From contig JAWKRB010000019.1 of the NCBI GenBank assembly GCA_041389885.1, positions 62,001 to 126,000 of the forward strand: a stretch of DNA of 64,000 bases. Direction: 5' to 3'. Position numbers and translations under genes: made by a program. Source of the DNA: JAWKRB01 sp041389885 (GTDB lineage: Bacteria > Myxococcota_A > Polyangia > Polyangiales > Ga0077539). The first letter of the stretch is position 1. Every line of letters starts with the position of its first letter. Of this stretch, positions 8,598-17,480 are shown in pieces. The notes under the pieces are model-generated. The model was not told where the DNA came from, searched no databases, and saw only the letters and a list, made by a program, of their open reading frames with translations.

Positions 8598-9365
8598 ATG
8601 GGCTCGCGCGGGCAGAGGGACTCTGCCCCTCGACGCGCCAGCCCCGTGCTCGGCGAGGACCACCCCGCCCCCCACGTCGTGCGCGCCACCGACGCGGGCG
8701 GGCGGGTGACCTACTACCTCTATCCCACGGCGGGGTCGGGCGATTTCGTGGCGTGGTCCTCGCGCGTCCTCGTGCGGTGGACGCGGCTCTCCGAGGGGCT
8801 CTTTCGGCGCGGTCCGGCGGGAGCGTCGTGCTCAACGGCGGGCGCTAGTACCCCCTCTGGGCGCCCGACTCGCCTGCGCGCGTCGTGCCCGCACTGCGGC
8901 GAGCTGTTGTCGCTCACCCGCGAGCGCCAGGGTCAGACCTTCGTGCGCGAGGGCACGCTCTGAGGCGTGAACGAGGGCGGCTCGCTCTTTCGCCGCGGCT
9001 CGCTCGTCTACGCGCGGATGTCAGGCAGCACCTGGGACGCGGCGTACTACTCGGTCTACTGGGTGGCCGCGCCGACGCCCGAGGGCCTCGCGTCTGACAA
9101 CCCCGCGCGCATCGCGGGTCGCCTACTGGTGCCGGGGAGGGGACAGTCCTTCGGTCACGGCAGGCCGGTGCTCGGCCCTGACGGCGAGCATTGGTTCTAT
9201 GTGCACCACCGGCTGCAGGCCGACCGATGCCGTACGACCGGGCAGTGCGCACGCGACGTCTGGGTCACGCCGATGACCGTCAACGACCGCGGCGACGGGC
9301 GCGGCGCGGTCTGGCTGCGCGCGCGCCTCCCCACCGACGACCCCGCCGTGGTGGTGCCGCTGTAG
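8598..9365 (+). pseudogene. Remnant of a GH43-like (five-bladed propeller) glycosidase
   Basis: The frame from ATG 8598 encodes VTYYLYPTAGSGDFVAWSS, a typical early GH43-like blade. Around 8815 the sensible reading moves to another frame (VVLNGGR, stop TAG 8846-8848, then YPLWAPD, the conserved NGGR..WAPD blade). The original frame then meets TGA at 8961-8963. It resumes directly after the stop with EGGSLFRRGSLVYARMSG and, later, SFGHGRPVLGPDGEHWFYVHH, the late GH43 blades. The middle blades, including the expected catalytic acid region, are missing. This is best read as a pseudogene with a frameshift, in-frame stops and an internal deletion. The family call is from motif resemblance only. 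Confidence 0.6.
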
Positions 9366-9414
9366 CGCGTCTTGCGATCACGTCGCCCGCGACCCCCCAG
9401 ACGGGGCGCTCGGG

Positions 9415-9576
9415 GTTTAAACCCCGTCCAGTTCGAGAACCGCAGCTTTCTCCGCCGATCCGCATCGCCATGCGGCGTCAGGGCTCCGTGAAGGGCAGTC
9501 AGCCCATCGTCGTCGCCCTTGCCTGGCCCGCGTCTCGTTGAGAAAGCTACAGTTCTCGAACTGGACGCGGTTTAGA
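9415..9576. repeat. Small element with 37-38-bp imperfect terminal inverted repeats
   Basis: The left arm (9415-9452) and right arm (9540-9576) are inverted copies differing at a few positions. They share the core CCAGTTCGAGAAC / GTTCTCGAACTGG and flank about 87 bases. The left end also contains the perfect palindrome GGGGTTTAAACCCC (9412-9425). No transposase frame fits inside. The right arm supplies the TAA stop of the acetyltransferase gene on the minus strand. It may be a MITE-like element, or a large hairpin between the glycosidase remnant and that gene. Confidence 0.6.
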
Positions 9577-10798
9577 AATGATTGCGCTGCCCGAGGTGCA
9601 CCTCGGTCGGTGGAAACAGCGCGTCGAGCGCCCGCGCGTGCTGCGCGGCGCCCTCGAGCAGCCCCATCGCGCGCAGCGTCTCCGCGCGCGTGGCGCCCAG
9701 GATCACCGTCGAGAGCGCGTCCACCGGCACCGACAGGCGCTCCCCGCCTGCGCGTGAGGTCTCCACGCGGAGCCCCTCGCCCTCGGCGATCAGGTCGAGG
9801 TCTTGCGGCACCCCGTCGAGCGGATCGTGCACCCGCAGCGGCACGGCGCGCGAGGCTCCCTCGTACGCGTGCGCGCGAACGGCCGCGTCGAGGTCTGCGA
9901 CCCGCGCCATGACGCCCGCGCAGGCCAGGCCGAAGGGGTCTGCGGTGGCCGCGCAGTCGATGTCCAGGTCGCGCACGCCGTGCTCCCGAAGAAGCGCCAG
10001 GGCCGTGCCAGGCGCGGTGAGGAGACGTATCTCGACGTACTGATTCCTCAGGGTGTCGGCCCAGCCCAGGAGCGCGCGCCACGCGAAGGGCGTCGCGGCG
10101 CGGAGCTCGGTGATCATCACCCGCTGCTGGGGATACTCGGGCTCCTGAGGGACCTCGAAGAGCGCGTAGCCCGTGACCTCGCCGCCCTCGCGCACGACGA
10201 CGCCCTCGACGCCCTCGCGGATCACCCGCTGGGTCCACCAGTAGTCTCCGCGCACGAGCTGTCCCGTGGTGCCCTCGCGCTGCGACTCGTAGACCGCGCG
10301 CACGCCGGCCTCATCGCGCGCGCGGTCCCAAGGGCGCACCGCGCGGTACGTGGGCGACGCGGGAAACTGCGCGCCCCGGGCGACGAGGAGCGCGTCGTGC
10401 TCCGCGAGGCCGAAGCCCAGCTTTCGATAGAACGCCAGGCTGATGCCGTAGAGCATCGCCCAGGGCGTGCCGACCTCGCGGGCGCGATGGAGCAGCGCGC
10501 GCAGCATCGCCTGCGCCACGCCGCGCCGACGAAACTCAGGCGCCGTGGCCACCGCGGCGACGCCGGCGATTGTGAGGTCGCGGCCGCGAATCGACATGCG
10601 CAGGTCGAGCGCGGTGGCGTTGCCGGCGTGGTCCTCGTCGACGTGCGCGAGCACCGTGTGGCCGTCGCGCACGTGGGGGTTGTCGCGAAAGTAGGGTCCC
10701 CAGCCGGTGCCGTCGCCGATGCGAAACGCGCGGTGCGCCATCTTCGCGAGGGCCTCGGCGTCGTCGTGCGTCGCGTCGCGCAGCGTGAGCTCGCTCAT
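9572..10798 (-). CDS. Eis-like GNAT family N-acetyltransferase
   Basis: 408-aa protein with the three-part Eis layout. An N-terminal GNAT domain (residues 1-150) carries the acetyl-CoA loop near VATAPEFRRRGVAQAML and the tyrosine/phenylalanine-rich AFYRKLGF segment. A second GNAT-like region (about 160-290) follows, then a sterol-carrier-like C-terminal domain ending in the hydrophobic-Pro-F tail usual for the family. Relatives acetylate amines on aminoglycosides, peptides or proteins; the substrate here is unknown. ATG 10798 is preceded by a TACCCT box 9 bases away. The stop codon lies in the right arm of the inverted-repeat element. Confidence 0.85.
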   Translation of the reverse strand: MSELTLRDATHDDAEALAKMAHRAFRIGDGTGWGPYFRDNPHVRDGHTVLAHVDEDHAGNATALDLRMSIRGRDLTIAGVAAVATAPEFRRRGVAQAMLRALLHRAREVGTPWAMLYGISLAFYRKLGFGLAEHDALLVARGAQFPASPTYRAVRPWDRARDEAGVRAVYESQREGTTGQLVRGDYWWTQRVIREGVEGVVVREGGEVTGYALFEVPQEPEYPQQRVMITELRAATPFAWRALLGWADTLRNQYVEIRLLTAPGTALALLREHGVRDLDIDCAATADPFGLACAGVMARVADLDAAVRAHAYEGASRAVPLRVHDPLDGVPQDLDLIAEGEGLRVETSRAGGERLSVPVDALSTVILGATRAETLRAMGLLEGAAQHARALDALFPPTEVHLGQRNHF

Positions 10799-10807
10799 GA
10801 TCGCGGC

Positions 10808-10813
10808 AGGGTA
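10808..10813 (-). promoter_or_regulatory. -10-like box for the acetyltransferase
   Basis: TACCCT on the minus strand, 9 bases before ATG 10798. It implies that this gene has its own promoter although it follows the sulfatase by only about 50 bases. Confidence 0.45.
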
Positions 10814-10848
10814 GCGCGCGGCGCACCGGCGCGCGCGTCGAGGCGAGT

Positions 10849-13029
10849 CTATCGCTCCGTCGCCCGAACCACCCTGAGCCCGCCGCGCACGGTCTCCATC
10901 ACGTCGCGCATTCGCCGTAGCCCCGCCGGGTCGGTCGACGCGAGGTTGGTGCGCTCGCCGGGGTCGCGCCGCAGGTCGTAGAGCTCGAAGCGCCCCGCGC
11001 CCCGCTCGGTGAGCTTCAGGTCGCCGTCGATCACGCTGCGCCGCAGCGAGTTGTACGGACCCTCGGGGAGCTCGAGGTAGATCGGCCGCGCGGGGTCGGG
11101 GCGCCCCAGCAGGTCGCCGGCGAGGGAGACCCCCGAGAGCGCGTCGGCGGCGTCGGTCGCGGGGGGAGCGATCCGCAGGAGCTCCAGGAGCGTCGGCGCG
11201 AGGTCGATCTGGCTCCGCCGGGTGTCGATCGCGCGCGGGGAGACGCCCGGCACGCGCATGAGCAGGGGCACGCGCACGAGCTCGTCCCAGAGCTCGACGC
11301 CGTGCCAGGCCATGCCGTGCTCGCCGAAGGCCTCGCCGTGGTCGGCGGTGACCACCACCACGGTGCGGTCGCGCACGCCGCCGGGCATCGCGTCGAGGGC
11401 GTCGAGCACGCGGCCGAGCTGCCGGTCGCTGAACATCACCTCGCGCTCGTAGCGCGCGCGCTCGCCGCGGCCGAAGAGCGGCAGCTCGGGGTGGTCGACG
11501 TAGAGCTTGTGCGGGTCGAAGAAGTGCCCCCAGAGAAAGAACCTGCCCGAGGTGTTCGCGGGGTCGCCGAGCATCGCGATGAGCCGGTCGGCGACGCGGT
11601 GGTCGGCGGCCTGGGTCTCCTGCGCGCCTCCTGTCGGCTCTGACGAGAGGTCCCAGGGGTCCATGCCCTGCGCGAGGCCGAAGCGGGGCTGAAAGTAGAA
11701 ATGGCTCGCGGCCCCGAACGCGTGAAAGCCCCTGTCTCGCAGGCGCTCCGCGAGCAGCACGTTGCTCGGGAGGTAGCGGGTGAAGTGCGCGCCGTCGCGG
11801 GCGCACTCCGTCGGGTAGCGCCCTGCCAGCAGCGGACCGATGGCCCTGCCGGTGTACGAGCTGATCGCGTAGGCGTTGCGCCACACCACGCTCTGCGCCG
11901 CGAGGCGGTCGAGGTTGGGCGTGATGGGGTGGGGGTTGCCGGCGTAGTGCGTGTCCCACCGGAGCGTGTCGACGGTGATCAGCACGAGGTTCATCCCGTC
12001 GGGGGTGCGGTCTCGGAGGCCCTCGGCCCGCGCGGGCGCTGGCGGCGGCGGAGTCACCACCCGGCGCGGCGCGTCGCGACCCGAGCAGTCCTCGTCGACG
12101 CCGTTGCCGGGAAGGTCGGCCGCGCCGGGGTTCACGTCGGGGTTGCGGTCGTCGCAGTCTCCGCCGCCGAAGGCGCGCGCGTACCCGTCGCGGTCGGCGT
12201 CGGCCCGGCGCCGGAGCGCGCGGAGCACCACCCTCGGCAATCCGGGCCGCGCGTCGATCTCCGCCGCCGCGGGCGAGTCGCCGAAGGACGTCGCCGCCGA
12301 CGCGAGCGCCGCGCCGCTGAGCAGCGCCGCCGCGGGCAGCGCGACGAGGCCCACGCGCCGCAGCGCGCGAGCGAGCCCCAGGGCCGCGCCGAGGAGCGCG
12401 AGGAGCATCCACACCGGCGCGAGGTCGAGCTCGGGCTTCTTGAGCACCCCGTAGCCGCCCAGGAGCAGCGCCGCGGCGCCGCCCTGCCCGTGCGCGTCGC
12501 CCCAGTACAGCCCGTGGCCGATCACCGCCGCGCCGAGAGCCGCGCCCGCGAGGCCCGCGCGCGCCACGACGCCCTCGCGATCGGGGAGTCGCCGCGCGAG
12601 GAGCGAGGTCGCGACCGCGCACGCCGCCGCGGTGATCAGCGTGAGCGCGAGGAGCGCCACGGCCTGCGCGAAGCTCGCGAGGCCCACGTGGTGATACGCG
12701 GTGAGAAAGTGTCGCCCCATGCGCGACGCGACGCCCACCCACGCCGCCGCCGCGGGCGGGAGCACCGCCAGCAGCGCGGCGATCTCCCTGCGGCGCAGAG
12801 ACATACGCGCGACCAATGACTCGACAGCGCGCGTGCTCGCGGCGAAGACCAGGGCGAGGAGCGCCGCGCCGACGAGGGCGCCGGGCACCGAGAGCAGCGC
12901 GCCGAGGCGCCACGCGAGGGCGGCGCGTTGACCCGTGGGGGCGCGTAGCGCCCAGAGCGCGCCGACGACGAAGGCCGCGAGGGGACCGGCCGCGAGGGCG
13001 GCGGCGAGGCGGTGGAGACGGGCGCGCAT
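10849..13029 (-). CDS. Membrane-anchored sulfatase-superfamily enzyme with a MopE-type metal-binding insert
   Basis: 726 aa. About seven hydrophobic helices occupy residues 10-265. A Ca-binding-like MopE motif (DADRDG...GGDCDD...DEDCSG, about 276-316) links them to a sulfatase/alkaline-phosphatase-superfamily domain (about 345-700). Metal-site signatures include LITVDTLRWD near 350 and VTADHGEAFGEHG near 555. The nucleophile region reads SYTGRAIGPLLAGRYP (about 390), where true sulfatases have C/S-x-P-x-R for formylglycine; here the Pro is Thr. Hydrolase or transferase activity is therefore uncertain; a phosphoglycerol- or phosphoethanolamine-transferase-like role is possible. It follows the enoyl-CoA hydratase by 7 bases. 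Confidence 0.8.
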   Translation of the reverse strand: MRARLHRLAAALAAGPLAAFVVGALWALRAPTGQRAALAWRLGALLSVPGALVGAALLALVFAASTRAVESLVARMSLRRREIAALLAVLPPAAAAWVGVASRMGRHFLTAYHHVGLASFAQAVALLALTLITAAACAVATSLLARRLPDREGVVARAGLAGAALGAAVIGHGLYWGDAHGQGGAAALLLGGYGVLKKPELDLAPVWMLLALLGAALGLARALRRVGLVALPAAALLSGAALASAATSFGDSPAAAEIDARPGLPRVVLRALRRRADADRDGYARAFGGGDCDDRNPDVNPGAADLPGNGVDEDCSGRDAPRRVVTPPPPAPARAEGLRDRTPDGMNLVLITVDTLRWDTHYAGNPHPITPNLDRLAAQSVVWRNAYAISSYTGRAIGPLLAGRYPTECARDGAHFTRYLPSNVLLAERLRDRGFHAFGAASHFYFQPRFGLAQGMDPWDLSSEPTGGAQETQAADHRVADRLIAMLGDPANTSGRFFLWGHFFDPHKLYVDHPELPLFGRGERARYEREVMFSDRQLGRVLDALDAMPGGVRDRTVVVVTADHGEAFGEHGMAWHGVELWDELVRVPLLMRVPGVSPRAIDTRRSQIDLAPTLLELLRIAPPATDAADALSGVSLAGDLLGRPDPARPIYLELPEGPYNSLRRSVIDGDLKLTERGAGRFELYDLRRDPGERTNLASTDPAGLRRMRDVMETVRGGLRVVRATER

Positions 13030-13036
13030 CGCCCGA

Positions 13037-13810
13037 TCAGACGCCCTTGAACTCGGGCGCGCGCTTCTGAAAGAACGCCGCCACGCCCTCGGCGCAGTCG
13101 GCGGAGCGCAGGCACTCGAGCTGCGCGCGCCCCTCGTCGTCGTAGGCGGTGGCGAAGTCCTTGGAGAGGCCCTCGCGGGCGAGGCGACGGATGTGCCGCT
13201 GCGCGATCGGGGGACCGCTGCACAGCCTCCGCACGACCTCGTCGGCGGCGGCGTCGAGGTCCTCGGGCGCGGTGAGGCGCGCGAGGAGCCCGAGGCGCTG
13301 CGCCTCCTCCGCGACGAGCTTGTCGCCGAGGAGCATGAGCTCGAGGGCCTTGGAGAGCCCGACGAGGCGCGGGAGCATCCAGGTGCCGCCGCCGTCGGGG
13401 ATCAACCCGATGCGCACGAAGCCCTCTTGAAAATACGCGCGGGTGGAGCCTACGCGGAGGTCGCACGCGAGGGCGAGGTCGCAGCCGAAGCCGTAGGCGG
13501 GCCCGTCGACGACGGCGACGGTGGGCTGCGGCGCGTCGATGAGGGCGCGGAGCAGGTCTTGAAAGTTCTTGAGGTAGCCCTCGAGCTGCTCGAAGAGCTC
13601 GGGGCCCGCGGCGGTCGCGTAGCGCAGGTCGGCGCCCGACGAGAACGCCCCGTTGCGCCCGGTGATCACGAGGACGCGCGCGTCGCCCGCGCCGCGGATC
13701 GCCTCGGTGAGCCCGGGGAGCGAGCCGGGGTCGAGGGCGTTGCGCGACTCGGGGCGGTCGAGGATCAGCCAGCGGGCGGCGCCGCGGTCTTCGATACGAA
13801 TTCCGTTCAT
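13037..13810 (-). CDS. Enoyl-CoA hydratase/isomerase family protein
   Basis: 257-aa crotonase-fold protein. The oxyanion-hole segments are ITGRNGAFSSGADLRY (about residues 49-64) and the AYGFGCDLALACDLR helix start (about 103-117). The usual catalytic Glu of the second loop lies in the region FVRIGLIPDGGGTWMLPRLVG. It binds an acyl-CoA and probably catalyses hydration or isomerisation in fatty-acid or branched-chain metabolism. The substrate is not predictable from sequence. The start overlaps the AI-2E transporter stop (ATGA), so the two are coupled. Confidence 0.88.
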   Translation of the reverse strand: MNGIRIEDRGAARWLILDRPESRNALDPGSLPGLTEAIRGAGDARVLVITGRNGAFSSGADLRYATAAGPELFEQLEGYLKNFQDLLRALIDAPQPTVAVVDGPAYGFGCDLALACDLRVGSTRAYFQEGFVRIGLIPDGGGTWMLPRLVGLSKALELMLLGDKLVAEEAQRLGLLARLTAPEDLDAAADEVVRRLCSGPPIAQRHIRRLAREGLSKDFATAYDDEGRAQLECLRSADCAEGVAAFFQKRAPEFKGV

Positions 13811-15081
13811 TCGTGCTCCGGAGCGCCGGGCTTCGGCGCGATGAGGGGGGTGCCGTCGTTCACCGTGCGCGTCGCGACGGCGCGGGGCTCGTCGGGCGCG
13901 GCGGGCTCGGCGCGGGGGACCTCGGTCACCGAGACCACCGCGTCGGAGACCTCCATCGGCGCGAGGGGCATGGCGGTGAAGTATCGCGTGCCGCGGAACC
14001 ACTCGGCGAGCTCGCTGAGCAGCACGCCGAGCACCGACGCGACGGGGAGCGCGACGAGCAGTCCGAGAAAGCCCCCGACCTTGCCCCCCGCGAGCAGCGC
14101 GAGGATGACCCCGGCGGGGGGGATCCCGATGCGCCCGCCGAGGATCCTCGGCGTGACGAAGGTGATGTCGATGAAGTGCACGCACCACATGAACGCGAAG
14201 ACCGCGAGCACGTGCGAGTTGCCGGCGTTGAGCGCCGCGAGCCCCGTCGCGAGCGCGAGGGCGACGAAGAAGCCCGCGTAGGGCACGAAGCTCAGGAGCC
14301 CCGCGAGCACGCCGAGGCCCACGCCGCCGGGGACCTCGAGCGCGGCGAGGCCCGCGGAGAACAGGGATCCCAGCACGGACATCACCAGGAGCTGACCGCG
14401 CACGTAGCGACCGAGGGTCTTGTCGACGCGGAGCGCGATGCGGGTGGTGTGCGCGAGCGCCCGCCGCGGCACCAGCGAGCGCGCGCCGTCGATCATCTTG
14501 TGCCAGTCGGCCAGGAGGTAGAACGCGAGCGCCATCACGATCACCGACTCGGCGATCCACTGCAGCACCGAGATGCTCACGCCCGCGGCGCTCAGCGCGA
14601 GCCCCGTGGCGCGCTGGGCGATCTCGGAGGAGCGCACGCCGATCTGCGCGAGCCACGCGTCGACCGTCGTGGGCACGCGCACGTGAAAGCGTCGCCGCAG
14701 CTGCGCGAGGACGCCGTTGGCCCACGGGATCAGCGTGTGCTGCACCTGCGCGGGGATCTTCGCCGCGAGGCCCGTCATCTGGTCGACCATGCCGGGCACC
14801 ACGAGCATGAGCGCGAGGGTCGTCGCGCCCGCGATGCCCAGGAGCACGATCACGATCGCGAGCGACCGCGGCACCCGCGCGCGCTCGAGGCGGTCGACCA
14901 CCGGGACGACCACGTACGCCATCGCCGCCGCCATCAGCAGCAGCGTGACGAGGTCGCGGAAGTACCAGGCGAGCAGCAGCACGAGCAGCAGCACCGCCCA
15001 GGGCAGCAGCAGCCGGAGCGGAGACGTGGGTGTCACCAGGCGAACGGTGCGCGCCTGCGATCGCGGGGGATGGAGGTCCAT
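13807..15081 (-). CDS. AI-2E family transporter (PerM-like permease)
   Basis: 424-aa membrane protein with about eight helices. Helices 1-2 lie at about 20-70, a long amphipathic region of about 100 residues follows with the Pro/Val-rich VRVPTTVDAW stretch, and the remaining helices include the family's GxGGxxGxxxxxP-like segment near 350. The family is named for autoinducer-2 export but also contains Na+/H+ antiporters and transporters of unknown substrate. I used ATG 15081; the longer frame from 15180 adds 33 polar residues before the hydrophobic part. The tail after about 365 is acidic and cytoplasmic. First gene of a run with the enoyl-CoA hydratase and sulfatase. Confidence 0.85.
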   Translation of the reverse strand: MDLHPPRSQARTVRLVTPTSPLRLLLPWAVLLLVLLLAWYFRDLVTLLLMAAAMAYVVVPVVDRLERARVPRSLAIVIVLLGIAGATTLALMLVVPGMVDQMTGLAAKIPAQVQHTLIPWANGVLAQLRRRFHVRVPTTVDAWLAQIGVRSSEIAQRATGLALSAAGVSISVLQWIAESVIVMALAFYLLADWHKMIDGARSLVPRRALAHTTRIALRVDKTLGRYVRGQLLVMSVLGSLFSAGLAALEVPGGVGLGVLAGLLSFVPYAGFFVALALATGLAALNAGNSHVLAVFAFMWCVHFIDITFVTPRILGGRIGIPPAGVILALLAGGKVGGFLGLLVALPVASVLGVLLSELAEWFRGTRYFTAMPLAPMEVSDAVVSVTEVPRAEPAAPDEPRAVATRTVNDGTPLIAPKPGAPEHE

Positions 15082-15251
15082 CGGTCGGTGAGCCGCGGAG
15101 TACGCGGGAACCCCATCGCGGTCAACGAGGTCAGGATATGTCCAGACTGGCGCAGGCGGGACTTGCGGGCTCGGTGACACTGTGCGAGTGTTCAGTGACC
15201 GACCCGGTGGGGTTCAGCACCCCACTCTCTCTCAACACCTGGAGTGCGCCC

Positions 15252-15599
15252 ATGGCAGACGGCGGTTTCGTGCAGACCCATACCGTGACCCGACGAATGG
15301 AGGGTGACCTGATGGTGTTTCAACGTCTTGACGGCTTGTGGATGATCGACCGCGTAGGCGAGGTGGCGAACGACGTCGAGGCCTTCGACGACGGCGACGA
15401 GGGCGTCGGGGGGGAGGCGACCTTCGAGCTGGCGACGGCGATTTCGAAGGACGAGGTCGTGGGGCTCGAGGGTGACGACCTCCGGGCCTTTCACGCCCGG
15501 CAGCTCCGCAAGCTGGGCCTGCACGCGCGCAGCAGCGGCGCGGCGGCCCTGTGGCGGATCATCACCGACTTCGACCGCTTCGACCCGTGGGCGGCGTAG
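15252..15599 (+). CDS. Hypothetical protein, 115 aa
   Basis: Not recognised. ATG 15252 is preceded by GGAG seven bases upstream, a reasonable ribosome binding site; the frame stays open further 5' but that part looks non-coding. The protein is acidic in the middle (EAFDDGDEG) and has no signal peptide or membrane helix, so it is probably cytosolic. It lies divergently from the AI-2E transporter and upstream of a barrel protein. An antisense frame of similar length exists but is Arg/His-biased and much less protein-like. Confidence 0.55.
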   Translation: MADGGFVQTHTVTRRMEGDLMVFQRLDGLWMIDRVGEVANDVEAFDDGDEGVGGEATFELATAISKDEVVGLEGDDLRAFHARQLRKLGLHARSSGAAALWRIITDFDRFDPWAA

Positions 15600-15874
15600 G
15601 GCGGCGCGTCCCATCGGAAGCGGCGGCGCGGAGCGGCGGCGAGCGGGGGCTCCGTCCCTGGTGAGCGCGGGGGTTGTTGGTCACCTCTCGCGCCGCGCGC
15701 GTCGCGCCATCCGTCCTCCCTGCGACTCGCGCGGTGCTCCGCGCAGAAGCCTCAGGGAACCCGCGGCGCCCCCCTCGCCGCCGCCTCCGAGCCGCCGCTT
15801 CCCGTGGGACGCGTTGCTCTGTTACGGTTCCGCGCCCTCCGCCGCTGCCGGCTCGGGCGCGACCGACCCTCCTC

Positions 15875-17464
15875 ATGCGCTTTCGAGACTCGATCCCGCC
15901 CCCGCACCAGACTCCCTCTCGGGCCGCGCCCCCTTCGGTCCTCCGGCGCCTCCCCCTCAGGCCAGCGCCCGCCGCGCCGCTGGCCCTGCGGGTGATCCTC
16001 GCGCTCTGCGCGGCCGCCGCCACGTCGACCTGGGAGTCCCGCGCCTCGGCGCAGACCCGGGGCAGCGCGGCGCGCGTCGGCATCGGCCCCTTCGAGGGCG
16101 AGCGCGCGGCGCTGACCCGGGCGATGGTGCAGAGCGTCTTCACCGAGCACCAGGGTGAGATCGAGCTGCTACCCGCCACGGAGGTCCTCGCCGCGGCCAA
16201 CCGCGAGGGCGTCGCCTCGAGCGCCGACGAGGCCGCCGCGAGGGCGCTCGGACGCGCGCTGCGCCTCGAGTTCGTCGTCGTCGGCACCGTCGAGCGCCGC
16301 GGCTCGGGGTACTACCTCCGCGCCCGGGTGCTCCGCGGCAGCGACGGCGGCAGCGCGGGCAGCGCCTCGTGGGAGTTCGAGCGCCTTGAGGAGATCGAGG
16401 CCCTCCGCGGCGAGATCTGGTCGCAGCTCTCTCCCTCGCTCCGTGCGCGCGGCGGAGCTCGCCCCGCGACCTCTTCCCAGGGCACGCGAATCGACGACGG
16501 CGCCCGCGCGCCGACCACCCCACCCGCCTCGGGCGCGTCCACCGACGAGCCCGAGCGGGCCTCTCCGGGCGGTCCGCCGGGGTACGGCCTGGGCTGGCTC
16601 CACATCGCGGCGCAGGGCGGCATCGCCGGGCGCTCGTGGCGCGTGCCGGTGCTGGGAGAGCGCACCGCGCGCGGCTACCAGAACGGGCTGTACGGCGAGC
16701 TCGGCCTCACGGCCACGGCGCTGGTCACTCGCTTCAACCAGAACCACATGGGCTTCGGCTTCGAGCTCGGCCTGAGGCTCCCGGTGGGGCTCTCGTCGCA
16801 GGGCCGCGACGCCGACGGTCGCGTGGTGGCGCTCTCCACCACGTCGTTCGAGGTCTTCGTCGGGCCGACGCTGATGTTCCGCCCCGCGGGCGGCGGGCTC
16901 GTGCGCTTCGCCGCGGGCTTCGTCTATCACCAGTTCGACCTCGACACCTCACGCCTCGCGCCGGAGATGCGCCTCGCGCCCGTCACGTACCTCGGGCTGC
17001 GCCTCGCGGGCGAGGCGCTGCTGCCCTTCGTCGCGCGGCCCGACCTCGAGTTCGGCGTGCTCGTGGGCGGCGAGCTCCGGGTCGTCGCCGCGGGGGCCGA
17101 GATGCGCGAGGCCTTCGGTCAAAACCCTGACACCACCACTGGCCTCGGCGTGCTCCTCGGCCTCGGCGCCCGCCTCGACCGCGCCGCGCCGGGCCTCGGC
17201 CTCCGCCTCACCGCCGAGTGGCTGCGCTACCGCACGCCCTTCGCGGGCCCCGGCCGCATCGGCACCGGGAGCGACTCGGTCGACGACTACACGCGCTACC
17301 AGCTCGCCGTGACCTACACCTTCGGCGCCGACCGTGCCCCGCGGCGCAGCGAGCCCGCGCGCGACGCCTGGACCGGATCGTCAAGCGCGCCGTCGAGCGA
17401 CGCCCCGCCCGAGTCGACGCAGCCCGAGACCACCCGGAGCGAGGGCGACCCCTTCGCGCGCTGA
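15875..17464 (+). CDS. Secreted protein with an N-terminal alpha/beta domain and C-terminal outer-membrane-type barrel
   Basis: 529 aa from ATG 15875. A long basic signal region (residues 1-57) ends in RASAQ. An alpha/beta domain (about 60-160; VGIGPFEGERAALTRAMV...VVVGTVERRGSGYYL) resembles the anchor-like domains that look up a name or level and return a score, seen in many myxobacterial proteins of unknown function. A Pro/Thr linker leads to a C-terminal region of about 280 residues with alternating strands (GLYGELGLTATALVTRF, YQLAVTYTF) typical of an 8-12-strand outer-membrane barrel. The tail is Asp/Pro/Thr-rich. Function unknown; it stands as a single gene. Confidence 0.6.
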   Translation: MRFRDSIPPPHQTPSRAAPPSVLRRLPLRPAPAAPLALRVILALCAAAATSTWESRASAQTRGSAARVGIGPFEGERAALTRAMVQSVFTEHQGEIELLPATEVLAAANREGVASSADEAAARALGRALRLEFVVVGTVERRGSGYYLRARVLRGSDGGSAGSASWEFERLEEIEALRGEIWSQLSPSLRARGGARPATSSQGTRIDDGARAPTTPPASGASTDEPERASPGGPPGYGLGWLHIAAQGGIAGRSWRVPVLGERTARGYQNGLYGELGLTATALVTRFNQNHMGFGFELGLRLPVGLSSQGRDADGRVVALSTTSFEVFVGPTLMFRPAGGGLVRFAAGFVYHQFDLDTSRLAPEMRLAPVTYLGLRLAGEALLPFVARPDLEFGVLVGGELRVVAAGAEMREAFGQNPDTTTGLGVLLGLGARLDRAAPGLGLRLTAEWLRYRTPFAGPGRIGTGSDSVDDYTRYQLAVTYTFGADRAPRRSEPARDAWTGSSSAPSSDAPPESTQPETTRSEGDPFAR

Positions 17465-17480
17465 GCGCGACGGCGCTCAG
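17461..17480. terminator. Perfect palindrome across two convergent stop codons
   Basis: CTGAGCGCGACGGCGCTCAG has an 8-bp perfect stem and a 4-base loop. It contains the TGA of the barrel gene and, on the other strand, the TGA of the oxidoreductase gene. It could terminate both. There is no T-tract, so a Rho-independent role is only possible. Confidence 0.45.

Noticed and set aside
15192..15614. Antisense 140-codon frame opposite the 115-aa gene
   Set aside because: Composition is typical of a shadow frame and there is no ribosome binding site; the plus-strand frame has a GGAG site and normal composition.
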